A DNA stretch of 64,000 nucleotides from a virus. The stretch spans positions 1 to 64,000 of the IMG/VR virus record IMGVR_UViG_3300024999_000097. One strand, written 5' to 3'. A program made the position numbers and the translations under genes. Shown piece by piece: positions 38,492 through 46,406 of this stretch. How positions within the stretch are numbered: position 1 is the first letter of the stretch; every line of letters starts with the position of its first letter. Below the pieces are notes generated by a model. The model saw nothing but the letters and a program-made list of their open reading frames with translations. It made no database searches and was not told the DNA's origin.

Positions 38492-38845
38492 ATGGGAATT
38501 AAAAGTAAGTTGTTTACTGCTGTTCATTCTATTGGTAATCACCTAGAAAGAAATAAAAAACTTTACCTAGGAATTGGTTACTCGTTAGTTGTTACAATTT
38601 TAATAGATCCTTCTGAAGCCTTTGCAAGTGTTGATGAAAGTGGTAGAAGGTTCCATATGAAAGTAGTTTCTATTGGTAAATGGGTTATAATTATCAAAGG
38701 TTCTATTGATGCTATACAATCCGTTCTTAATGGTGATATGCAAGCTGCTAAAAAGACTTTCCTTTCATATTTAATGTGTTTTGCTATTATGCTTGGTTTA
38801 CCTTGGTGCCTTGATGAAATTGAGGGGGTATTTAAGGATGTTTAG
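38492..38845 (+). CDS. Pilin-like membrane protein, 117 aa
   Basis: After a basic N-terminus there is a hydrophobic stretch ending in AFAS (YLGIGYSLVVTILIDPSEAF), like a signal-peptide cleavage site. Two further spans follow (KWVIIIKGSIDAI and FLSYLMCFAIMLGLPWCL). This signal-plus-two-spans layout resembles VirB2/TrbC pilins of type IV secretion systems, but sequence similarity cannot be claimed. It is followed by another small membrane protein and a VirD4/VirB4-like ATPase. AGGAGG precedes the ATG. Confidence 0.55.
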   Translation: MGIKSKLFTAVHSIGNHLERNKKLYLGIGYSLVVTILIDPSEAFASVDESGRRFHMKVVSIGKWVIIIKGSIDAIQSVLNGDMQAAKKTFLSYLMCFAIMLGLPWCLDEIEGVFKDV

Positions 38846-39050
38846 TCTTTTAGGTAAAGGTGGTATATTAGCAGCTCTTTATATCTTAGCTAAAACACAG
38901 CCTGAAAAAGTAATTAATTATAGTCATGAAATAACTTTAATTGGAAGTACCATTTTAGTTATTTTATATGTAGCTGGTCTTAAAGATGGTTTACGTTGGA
39001 TAGTTATTTTATTTGTGATTAACCTACTTGTTAGAGCATTTATAGGTTAG
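38838..39050 (+). CDS. Small two-span membrane protein, 70 aa
   Basis: ATG 38838 overlaps the upstream gene by 8 nt with GAGGGGG upstream. Two or three hydrophobic segments (GKGGILAALYILAK, LIGSTILVILYVAG, WIVILFVINLLVRAFIG). Size and position between a pilin-like protein and an ATPase are like VirB3 in conjugative systems; not provable by sequence alone. Confidence 0.5.
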   Translation: MFSLLGKGGILAALYILAKTQPEKVINYSHEITLIGSTILVILYVAGLKDGLRWIVILFVINLLVRAFIG

Positions 39051-39061
39051 GAGGTAATTAT

Positions 39062-41374
39062 TTGAAATCAATAAAGTTTAGTAATATTATCAACATTATT
39101 CATCCAGAGTATGTTTATTTAAAGTTAACATCAAACAATTCTATAAGAAACAATTCTTCATATAAGATAGCTAAAGCAATTAGTTCACTTTATATTTCTT
39201 CTTTGCAAGCAATAAAACGTGAAGAGGTCAAAGTAATTAAACTTCTTGGTAAGCAATTTACTTTATCTAAACTTTCGGTTACTGTAAATTCAAAAGTCTC
39301 ATATTTTGTTTATATTGAAAAGCAACAAGTTAACTTTTATTTTATTATACCAAAATATGTTCTTAGTATTATAGAAGAAAAAATAAATGATGCATGGCCT
39401 AGTGTAACAATTACAAAAGTTGCTGACATTCCTCAGTTTAGTGATTTAGCTACTAAATATCAATTGGTATATACCAAAGAAGATGCTTTAAGTTTAGCTA
39501 TAGATAGAAGATCTAATGAACTTCTTACAAGCACCCTTAATATTGCTGATGTATTAAAAGAAAATGATAAAGTAGGTATATTTTATAATTTTATGCCAAC
39601 TAATCAACATATATGGGGTAGTTCATATCGTACAACAATTAACAATGTTGCTAGGAACGTTCCAGTTGAACGGAATAAATTAAGCCCTGTGTTTATATTA
39701 AAGTTAATATTAAAGTTTATCAGTGACGTTGTGAAGGATATATGTGAGGTCTTTACAGGGCCCAATAAACCTACTCTTGAAGGGATATTAAATCAGTTTA
39801 ATCAACCAAAAACATTATCAGAAGCTACTATTAAAAAAGGTACTGACTCAGTGTTAAATACTCAAATAGTAATTCTTAGTGAAAGCAAAGATAGTCTTAG
39901 ACAAATAAATAATGCTAAAAGTTTAGTACAAAGTTTTGATTCTATTTCCGATGATAATTCTTTAGTTGCTAAAAAATATACTAAGAAATTTAATCCATTA
40001 GGTTTTTCTATAGGTACAGAAACAAATAAAATAGGTACTATTGAGTGTTCTAATTTTATTTGTTTACCTGGTAGGGAGCTGCTTGAAAAGTATGATTTTA
40101 TTGATAAAGTTCAAACACAGGAAATACAAATACCAGATGAATTAAAGCAAGGTATAATGTGTTTAGGTGAAAATACTTTCAAAGGAAATAAACAAAAAGC
40201 TTACCTTAGTACAGATTTTGATTACCAGATGTTAAGCTTAGTCTTAATTGGGCCAAACCGGGCAGGTAAATCAAAATTTCTTGCTAATATTGCTAAAAAT
40301 GCCATTGATGCTGGAGAATGTGTAATAATACCAGACTATATTGGAAGTTGCCAACTTAGTAGTGAAATAGCTGCTACTATTAATAAAAATAAAGTCCTTG
40401 AAGTACATTGTGATAATTGGGATACTTTACAAGGGCTTGGTTTTAATGAAGTACCTAAAAGTAATAATCAATTTGTGCAATATAAAAATGCTAAAGAGCA
40501 AACAGCACTTTTAATGACATTAGTAGATAGTATAAATTCAGATGATGCTAATTTCACTGCTAGAATGGGAAGATATTTTGAAGCAGCTAGTTTAGCAGTA
40601 TTCCTTTCAAATGGAAGTATAAAAGATGTATTTGCTGTATTAATGAATCATAATATAAGGCATGAATTTATCAAGAAAATACCTCCAACTCAAAGGGAAA
40701 ATATGAAGGAATATATTGATTACTTAATTGAACTTGATGCTATAGAAAAAGGAGTATTAGTAGGTACAAGAACTCACTTAATTACTGGTGCAATTGATAG
40801 ACTTCAAAAGCTTAAAGTTAATGCTTACCTGGAGTTAATGCTTAAGAAAGGTTCTAAAGGTAATATTAATTTAGTTAATGAAATGCAAAAGAACCAGCTT
40901 ATTGTAATTAAAATGCCTCAACGGATGTTCTTGACTGACAATGAAAAAGATGTATATGTAACTTATTGGTTAACTAAAATATGGCTATCTTTACAAATAA
41001 GGGAAGAGCAAATTCAAGATAGAAATAAAATGGCAAAAGTTAACTTAATAATAGATGAACTCTATCAAGTCAATAATGCTGAGAAATTCCTGACCAAAAA
41101 GTTAAGTCAACTACCTAAGTTTAATCTTAAACCGATTATAAGTTGCCATTATCTAAATCAAATAAAGATTATACGTGAAGAACTTAGAAGTGCTAATGCT
41201 TCGTATATGTTAATAAGTGGATGTGATAAAAAGAACTATGATGAATTAAAATCTGAATTATATCCATTTATTGAAGAAGACCTTTTAAAACTGCAACGTT
41301 ATAATAGCATGAATTTGATAAAATGTAATAATGGATATGGCAAGTTTATAACTAAGCTTCCAAAACCACTCTAG
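39062..41374 (+). CDS. VirD4/VirB4-like (HerA-FtsK type) ATPase
   Basis: 770 aa, TTG start after AGGAGG. The C-terminal half is an ATPase of the type IV secretion/conjugation class: Walker A GPNRAGKSKF (about residues 397-406) preceded by FDYQMLSLVLI, a CVIIPDYIGSCQL segment, Walker B VNLIIDELYQV (about residue 664) and ISCHYLNQIKI. The N-terminal 380 residues are unassigned but contain a hydrophobic stretch. In other systems such proteins couple DNA or protein substrates to a membrane channel. It is not needed for packaging, since a TerL is present. It follows two small membrane proteins and an RHH gene. Confidence 0.8.
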   Translation: MKSIKFSNIINIIHPEYVYLKLTSNNSIRNNSSYKIAKAISSLYISSLQAIKREEVKVIKLLGKQFTLSKLSVTVNSKVSYFVYIEKQQVNFYFIIPKYVLSIIEEKINDAWPSVTITKVADIPQFSDLATKYQLVYTKEDALSLAIDRRSNELLTSTLNIADVLKENDKVGIFYNFMPTNQHIWGSSYRTTINNVARNVPVERNKLSPVFILKLILKFISDVVKDICEVFTGPNKPTLEGILNQFNQPKTLSEATIKKGTDSVLNTQIVILSESKDSLRQINNAKSLVQSFDSISDDNSLVAKKYTKKFNPLGFSIGTETNKIGTIECSNFICLPGRELLEKYDFIDKVQTQEIQIPDELKQGIMCLGENTFKGNKQKAYLSTDFDYQMLSLVLIGPNRAGKSKFLANIAKNAIDAGECVIIPDYIGSCQLSSEIAATINKNKVLEVHCDNWDTLQGLGFNEVPKSNNQFVQYKNAKEQTALLMTLVDSINSDDANFTARMGRYFEAASLAVFLSNGSIKDVFAVLMNHNIRHEFIKKIPPTQRENMKEYIDYLIELDAIEKGVLVGTRTHLITGAIDRLQKLKVNAYLELMLKKGSKGNINLVNEMQKNQLIVIKMPQRMFLTDNEKDVYVTYWLTKIWLSLQIREEQIQDRNKMAKVNLIIDELYQVNNAEKFLTKKLSQLPKFNLKPIISCHYLNQIKIIREELRSANASYMLISGCDKKNYDELKSELYPFIEEDLLKLQRYNSMNLIKCNNGYGKFITKLPKPL

Positions 41375-41398
41375 GCCCTTCTAAGGGTCTATTTTTTT
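41372..41398 (+). terminator. Rho-independent terminator
   Basis: TAGGCCCTT and AAGGGTCTA (41372-41380, 41383-41391) form a 9-bp stem overlapping the stop codon, followed by seven T residues. Confidence 0.85.
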
Positions 41399-41412
41399 AT
41401 AAAAAATAACTA

Positions 41413-41441
41413 TTTACAAACTTTTATATATGTGATATAAT
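41413..41441 (+). promoter_or_regulatory. Promoter of the replication region
   Basis: TTTACA (41413-41418), 17 nt, TATAAT (41436-41441) with TG extension. The 70-nt leader contains TTAGTTCCTAGAAGGAGG. Confidence 0.88.
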
Positions 41442-41510
41442 ATTTCTTGTAATACTTTTTGGTCAGGAATAATATAATAATAAATTAGTTCCTAGAAGGA
41501 GGAATAAAAT

Positions 41511-41903
41511 ATGGCATTAGAGCAAGAGTTAGCTTCTGCTGTTGAAATGACAGAGGAGTGGGGAAATGATATTTGTATATCTGGTAGTAAAAAAGTTGTA
41601 GTTGGTAAATGTAAATCTTCTTATGTTGATGAAGCTACTATTGGTAATATTATTGCTTTTAGTATCAACGAAACAAAAGCTTTATCAGGCATGATTGAGG
41701 AAATCAGTAGTGATTCTTTTGTTGTAAAAACTAAGAATGGTATAACATTTACTGTATTAAAGAAAAATGTACTCTGGGTAAAAACTGCCGGTAGGTGGCC
41801 TAGGGGAATTTATTTAGCTCTGAAGGGAGAAGCTGGTATTCATGAATATAGAAGAGATAATCAGGAAAGCATTCAAAGCCAAACAGTTATCAGAGAAGTT
41901 TGA
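41511..41903 (+). CDS. SH3-like hypothetical protein, 130 aa
   Basis: First gene of the replication transcript. The middle (IGNIIAFSINETKALSGMIE, then SFVVKTKNGITFTVLKKNV) reads as a small beta barrel, and the preceding CISGSKKVVVGK strand fits. The last part (TAGRWPRGIYLALKG) is conserved-looking. Function unknown. It overlaps the next gene by 62 nt. Confidence 0.6.
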   Translation: MALEQELASAVEMTEEWGNDICISGSKKVVVGKCKSSYVDEATIGNIIAFSINETKALSGMIEEISSDSFVVKTKNGITFTVLKKNVLWVKTAGRWPRGIYLALKGEAGIHEYRRDNQESIQSQTVIREV

Positions 41904-42318
41904 TGATGAACTTCAAGTATGTAAACAGTTAATTCAGCAACATTTTGATAAGTTAGCCGCTAATAATGCTACTATAGTTAAGGTTGATGATATTGTAGCT
42001 TCTAAAAGGGAACGTGTTGATATTCAATACTTTCCTGACAAACTTCGTGAAAGTCTAACTAAAAAAGCTTTTAACAAGGTTACAAATAGGACTTACATTA
42101 TCAAAGACATTGATGGTTTAATTGAAATTCTTAAGGAAGCTGAGATAAGTCCTAGGGATTTTAAAAAGTATATTGAGCCTCAAATAACTGTAAATAAAGA
42201 AGCTATAAAACAACTGTTTGAGACCGGTGATATTACCAAGGAAGATCTTGATGGTTGTTATTCAGCAAAAATCGTTAAATATATAGACCTAAGAGTAGGA
42301 AAGGGTGTCGAAGATTGA
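41842..42318 (+). CDS. Hypothetical protein, 158 aa
   Basis: Helical, charged protein (MNIEEIIRKAFKAKQLSEKF) with a QYFPDKLRESLTKKAFNKVT middle. Not recognised. Its place between a barrel protein and the primase suggests a replication role. The start lies inside the upstream gene; GGGAGAAG precedes the ATG. It overlaps the primase start by 14 nt. Confidence 0.6.
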   Translation: MNIEEIIRKAFKAKQLSEKFDDELQVCKQLIQQHFDKLAANNATIVKVDDIVASKRERVDIQYFPDKLRESLTKKAFNKVTNRTYIIKDIDGLIEILKEAEISPRDFKKYIEPQITVNKEAIKQLFETGDITKEDLDGCYSAKIVKYIDLRVGKGVED

Positions 42319-43264
42319 GTTTAAACCAGGTGGTAAAGAACTAGCTAAAGTTCTACATTATTTCGGTTTATTAGAAGGGGATAGTAATGAATTTAAAATA
42401 GTTTGCCCCTTTCATGAAGACATTAATCCTAGTATGTTAATCAATTTAAACACAGGTTCATATTTTTGTTTTGGATGTAGTTCATCAGGTGATGCTTTTA
42501 CATTTGTAAAAAGTTTATATAAAAAGCTTGATGACTTAGAATGCTTAAAGTTGTATTTTAAAATACTTCGGAGCAAAAAAGTCAAAAAGCTTATTTTTAT
42601 TCGTAAAAAGGTGGACAAGCCTTCAGATAGCCAAGCATTGGTTGAAGCTCATGACTTTTATTTCGGTTTAAAAACTATAAATTGGATAAAAGATAATAGT
42701 CCTGAGAAACAATACATGTTTGATAGAGGCTTACTTCCATCATCTTTGAATAGATGTAAAGCAAAACTTACATATAATAATAACTACCCTATAGTTTTTC
42801 CAATGTTTGATATGGGTGAATTTAAAGGATGGGTATGTCGAACTACTTCTAAAGTAATAGAAAAGAAACGTAAATACCTTTATAACACTGGTTTTAGTAG
42901 AAGAAATACTTTGGTTGGTGAATATAATTCTAAACAAGTTATTCTTGTGGAAGGTTATATGGATTGGCTTAAGTTAAAACAGTTTGGAGTTAAATATGCA
43001 GCAGCTATATTAGGTTGGAAAATAACTCAACAACAAATTGCTAAATTAAAAGCACATGGAGTTACAACTATTATATCTGCTCTTGATAATGATGTTTGTG
43101 GTAAACAAGGTACAAATTATTTAAAACAGTTTTTTAATGTAGTACGTTTTCAATTTCCTAAAGATGTTAAAGACCCTGGTGATTTAACTAGGGAGCAGTT
43201 TAAAAAGTGTAAAAGGGAGACACAAAGGGAAGCTAGGAGGCTAAAAACAAATGGCAAAAAGTAG
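42305..43264 (+). CDS. DnaG-type DNA primase
   Basis: Makes RNA primers for replication. An N-terminal CHC2 zinc finger is visible (VCPFHEDINPSMLIN ... YFCFGCSSSGDAFTF, residues about 34-65) and a TOPRIM domain with VEGYMDWLKL (E) and SALDND (D-x-D) at about residues 215-265. 319 aa is shorter than cellular DnaG and lacks the helicase-binding domain. Start GTG 42305, or possibly ATT 42314 placed 9 nt after AAAGG. No DnaB-type helicase is in this window, so a host or distant phage helicase must be used. Confidence 0.88.
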   Translation: MSKIEFKPGGKELAKVLHYFGLLEGDSNEFKIVCPFHEDINPSMLINLNTGSYFCFGCSSSGDAFTFVKSLYKKLDDLECLKLYFKILRSKKVKKLIFIRKKVDKPSDSQALVEAHDFYFGLKTINWIKDNSPEKQYMFDRGLLPSSLNRCKAKLTYNNNYPIVFPMFDMGEFKGWVCRTTSKVIEKKRKYLYNTGFSRRNTLVGEYNSKQVILVEGYMDWLKLKQFGVKYAAAILGWKITQQQIAKLKAHGVTTIISALDNDVCGKQGTNYLKQFFNVVRFQFPKDVKDPGDLTREQFKKCKRETQREARRLKTNGKK

Positions 43265-44126
43265 TTTAATTAGTAGCATCAAAGATCAAATTAAAAGGTC
43301 AGGTGCTAATAAAGGTAAATTTATTTACTTTAAACCAGGAGTAAAAGTCAGAGTAAGATTTTTACACGATATGGATGAGGGAATGAAAATACCTTTCCAT
43401 GATAGTTATCAAAGAGGAATAAATGTTCCTTGTCAGGAATTATTTGGTCGTGATTGTGATAAGTGCGAGGATGAAGAACTGCGTCATAGGGACCTATATG
43501 CTTGGTCTGTTTATGACTATGATTCTAAGGAAGTAAGAATTCTTATGGGTGCTGTAAATAATGTTTCTCCCGTGCCTGCTTTGGTAGGTATGTATGAAGC
43601 ATATGAAACTCTTACCGATCGTGACTATGTAATAACTAAATCAGGTACCGGTACATCAGCAACATTTCAAGTTGTACCAATGGACAAGGTTAAGTTTAAG
43701 AATGATAAAGCTAAACCTTTTAGTGAATCAAAGACTCTTGAGCTTCTTGACAAAGCTTTTCCTAATGATACCGAAGATGATGATGACGATGATAAACCTG
43801 CCAAAGGAAAAGGCGGTAACAAGAAACAAAAAGATGAACCGGAAGATTATAATGAAATGACAGCTAAGCAACTTTACAAACTTTGTCAAGAACGTGATAT
43901 TGATTGTAAAGCTAAAAAGGATGAAGATTACTATATTGCTTTACTCGAGGAATACGATGAAGAAAATTCCGAAGGTCTTGATTATTCTGAAATGTCTGCC
44001 AAAGAATTGTACAAGCTCTGCCAAGAACGTGACATTAGCTGCAAACCTAAGAAAAGTGAAGAATATTATATTGCTTTACTTGAAGAGGATGATGAAGCCG
44101 AGAAGGATGAAGAAGATGACTGGTAA
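43251..44126 (+). CDS. Single-stranded DNA-binding protein, gp32-like, with SAP-like repeats
   Basis: 291 aa. An N-terminal core (KGKFIYFKPGVKVRVRFLHD) and a Cys cluster (VPCQELFGRDCDKCEDEEL) resemble zinc-containing gp32-type ssDNA-binding proteins. From about residue 195 there are two copies of a 39-aa SAP/HeH-like module (YNEMTAKQLYKLCQERDI / YSEMSAKELYKLCQERDI), and the protein ends in an acidic tail closing with EEDDW. Acidic tails of this type dock replication partners. It lies directly after primase; overlap of 14 nt. Confidence 0.75.
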   Translation: MAKSSLISSIKDQIKRSGANKGKFIYFKPGVKVRVRFLHDMDEGMKIPFHDSYQRGINVPCQELFGRDCDKCEDEELRHRDLYAWSVYDYDSKEVRILMGAVNNVSPVPALVGMYEAYETLTDRDYVITKSGTGTSATFQVVPMDKVKFKNDKAKPFSESKTLELLDKAFPNDTEDDDDDDKPAKGKGGNKKQKDEPEDYNEMTAKQLYKLCQERDIDCKAKKDEDYYIALLEEYDEENSEGLDYSEMSAKELYKLCQERDISCKPKKSEEYYIALLEEDDEAEKDEEDDW

Positions 44127-44487
44127 AAACTCTTTACATGAGATTTTTGCTAAGCAGATTAAATTTCAACAATTAGTTACTGGAGAAGCCCACTTACCAC
44201 AAGATAATATCGAGTGGGCTTCATATCATGTACTAGGTCTTGTTGAAGAAGTTGGTGAAGTTCTTAAAGCAGATAAACGCTGGAAAACCCATCGTAATTC
44301 TCATTATGACAAAAGGAACAAACTTGAAGAATTAGCTGATATTTTTATAACATCAACTAATATTGCATTATTTTCTGGCTTTAGTGCTGATGATATTTAT
44401 AAAGCAATATTAGAAAAAATAGAAGTTAATACTTCCAAGTTAGAATTAGAGAGGAGTAAAACTAATAATGCCACTAATAATAGTTGA
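44116..44487 (+). CDS. MazG-like nucleotide pyrophosphohydrolase
   Basis: 123 aa. ATG 44116 is inside the last codons of the ssDNA-binding protein. HVLGLVEEVGEVLKADKRWK, then KLEELADIFITSTNIALFSG gives the ExxE...ExxD signature of all-alpha NTP pyrophosphatases (MazG-like). It hydrolyses (d)NTPs to monophosphates, possibly clearing unwanted or (p)ppGpp-related nucleotides. It heads a run of nucleotide-metabolism genes. Confidence 0.85.
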   Translation: MTGKNSLHEIFAKQIKFQQLVTGEAHLPQDNIEWASYHVLGLVEEVGEVLKADKRWKTHRNSHYDKRNKLEELADIFITSTNIALFSGFSADDIYKAILEKIEVNTSKLELERSKTNNATNNS

Positions 44488-44962
44488 AGGTATAGATAGG
44501 GTTGGTAAATCAACTTTATGTAGTAAAATATCTGAAGAATTAAAAATCCCCTGTTTCCATGATAAGTTTAAACCTAAGTATTTATATGGTCATTATTCAA
44601 ATGAAGTTGCCAATGACTTTATCAAACTTAAAATGGAAATGTTGGTTCAAACTTTGCAATTAGCTGGTAATATAGTAATTGATAGATTTCATCTTACTGA
44701 ACTTGTTTATAACTATTTTCGTAATATTATTTGTTTAGAGATAGTTAATTACTATGATAAACTTCTTGCTGAAATGGATGCGGTGTTAATCTTAGTTCAA
44801 CCAGAAAATATAAAACTGGCTAGCAAAAATCATGGCAGTGATTTACAAAAACATCATGATTTATTTAATTTTGTTTTTGTAAATAGTTTGATAAAACGCA
44901 AATTTATTACTTCATATAGTCGCTTAGATGAAGCTGTAAAATATGCAAAGCTTTTTAATTAA
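44468..44962 (+). CDS. P-loop nucleotide kinase (thymidylate/deoxynucleoside kinase-like)
   Basis: 164 aa. Starts MPLIIVEGIDRVGKSTLCSK, a Walker A of thymidylate kinase form with R in place of the usual G/S, followed by DRFHLTELVYN (DR motif). It phosphorylates a nucleoside or monophosphate. A second, canonical-type thymidylate kinase is at 61480, so this copy may have a different substrate, for example a modified deoxynucleotide. Confidence 0.82.
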   Translation: MPLIIVEGIDRVGKSTLCSKISEELKIPCFHDKFKPKYLYGHYSNEVANDFIKLKMEMLVQTLQLAGNIVIDRFHLTELVYNYFRNIICLEIVNYYDKLLAEMDAVLILVQPENIKLASKNHGSDLQKHHDLFNFVFVNSLIKRKFITSYSRLDEAVKYAKLFN

Positions 44963-44983
44963 TTAATTAAAGAAGGTAATGCT

Positions 44984-45859
44984 ATGAATTATATCATCGG
45001 TGGAAGTACTACCGGATTAGTGCTTCTTGAACTTTTGAAAGGAAAAGGCTATAAGCTATTAACCAATGGAATAGGTGGAAAATTATCAAGTAATGACTTT
45101 TCTTTAGGTCCAAGAATTTTACATAAAACTGAAGCTACAGAAAAGTTTTTATATAATATTGGTTATTTTGAACCACCAACAACTTTTAAAATTGGTTTTG
45201 TTAGAAGTGGCTTTTTAGTTGATGAGGTTACTGAAGAACAAAAGTTAGTTTATTTTCAAAATACAAGAGGTAAGCAAGTAGAAGTAAATAAAACCTTTTT
45301 AAGTGAAGGCAAAAAGGAAATAGTAGGTTGGGATTTAAACGACTTAAATCTTGTTGAAAAATTATATGAAAGGAATCAACAATCTATCATAGATATGAAT
45401 GTTACCTCTATCGATACTTATTTTAAAACAATTAATGATTCTTTAAAGTATGATAATCTCATTTCAACAATAAGTTTAAAGTCTTTATCTGTACTTCTCG
45501 ATACTGTCCAGTTATTTAACGAAGTAGTAAAAGAAAAACCTGCTATTTTTACTTTAGTTATCAAGAAACACAATGACTACTTTGACAATAAAGATTTAAG
45601 TTATGTTTATTTTTTAAATCATAAAAATATTAAAAGAATAACAAAGCTTAATGATTCTTTAAGGGTAGTTGAATCAAAAGTGAATATCAGAGAAAATGAT
45701 AACTATTTCCCTTTAAAGTGTATTGCAGTCAATTGTGTTTTAGGTAAAGAATTAAAAATGAAAACTTATAAAGGAATAACTTTAGCTGGACGTTTTGCTC
45801 AATCAGACCATAGTGTTAAGTTAAACAATGTTGTTGAGAGGTTCCAAAATGGAATTTAA
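44984..45859 (+). CDS. FAD/NAD-binding amine-oxidase-like protein
   Basis: 291 aa. An N-terminal Rossmann start (MNYIIGGSTTGLVLLELLKG) with a GxGxxG-like variant, then GGKLSSNDFSLGPRILHKTE, recalls the FAD-binding site of amine-oxidase/UDP-galactopyranose mutase folds. A C-terminal KGITLAGRFAQSDHSVKLNN is the typical last FAD-contacting segment. Substrate unknown. Placed between a kinase and an HAD phosphatase next to a ThyX-like gene, so a role in making a modified base is possible. AGAAGG precedes the ATG. Confidence 0.7.
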   Translation: MNYIIGGSTTGLVLLELLKGKGYKLLTNGIGGKLSSNDFSLGPRILHKTEATEKFLYNIGYFEPPTTFKIGFVRSGFLVDEVTEEQKLVYFQNTRGKQVEVNKTFLSEGKKEIVGWDLNDLNLVEKLYERNQQSIIDMNVTSIDTYFKTINDSLKYDNLISTISLKSLSVLLDTVQLFNEVVKEKPAIFTLVIKKHNDYFDNKDLSYVYFLNHKNIKRITKLNDSLRVVESKVNIRENDNYFPLKCIAVNCVLGKELKMKTYKGITLAGRFAQSDHSVKLNNVVERFQNGI

Positions 45860-46406
45860 AACTTGTATCTTTGATGTTGATGGTGTATTGAATTACTATC
45901 CAGAATCTTACGTAGATTTTATAAATGATGAATTAAAAACATCTTATGCTGACCTTCATGAAGCTAAAGAAAATATCCCTTATAAAATCTACAAACAGTT
46001 AAAATTAAAGTATCGTGTTTGTGGTGTAAAGCAACAATTACCGGTAAGACTAGATGCTGTAGAAATTTTAGCTGATTTAAGAAAACAAGGGTTTTACATT
46101 ATAATACTTTCATCAAGACCAGTTCATGAAATAAATTCTTTGATAATGCAGACTTCAAGATGGTTGCATAGTAATAATCTATTTTATGACTATCTTCTGT
46201 TTAATAAAGAAAAACACCTTGAAGTTATTAAAAACTTTGATAATGTTACTTTTATTGTAGAAGATAATAGAGCTTATGCTAATTCTATTGCTAAGTATGG
46301 TGGCTATAAAGTTTATCTTCTAAATAATCAATACAATCAAGGTGAAGTTTGCCCTAAGGTAACAAGAATTAATAGACTAAGAGAAATAGAGGAGTGTTAT
46401 ATTTAA
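45849..46406 (+). CDS. HAD-family phosphatase (5'-deoxynucleotidase-like)
   Basis: 185 aa, ATG 45849 after GAGAGG. HAD motif I DVDGVLNYY (residues about 8-16), motif II S in IIILSSRPVHE, and motif III/IV in VTFIVEDNRAYAN are seen. The layout is that of deoxyribonucleotidases (NT5C type), which remove 5'-phosphate from dNMP. In this cassette it could remove canonical dUMP/dTMP or a modified intermediate. Stop overlaps next ATG. Confidence 0.8.
   Translation: MEFKTCIFDVDGVLNYYPESYVDFINDELKTSYADLHEAKENIPYKIYKQLKLKYRVCGVKQQLPVRLDAVEILADLRKQGFYIIILSSRPVHEINSLIMQTSRWLHSNNLFYDYLLFNKEKHLEVIKNFDNVTFIVEDNRAYANSIAKYGGYKVYLLNNQYNQGEVCPKVTRINRLREIEECYI

Noticed and set aside
43672-43860. Met/Lys-rich plus-strand frame inside the ssDNA-binding protein
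   Set aside because: Shadow of repeated acidic codons in another frame; no ribosome site.
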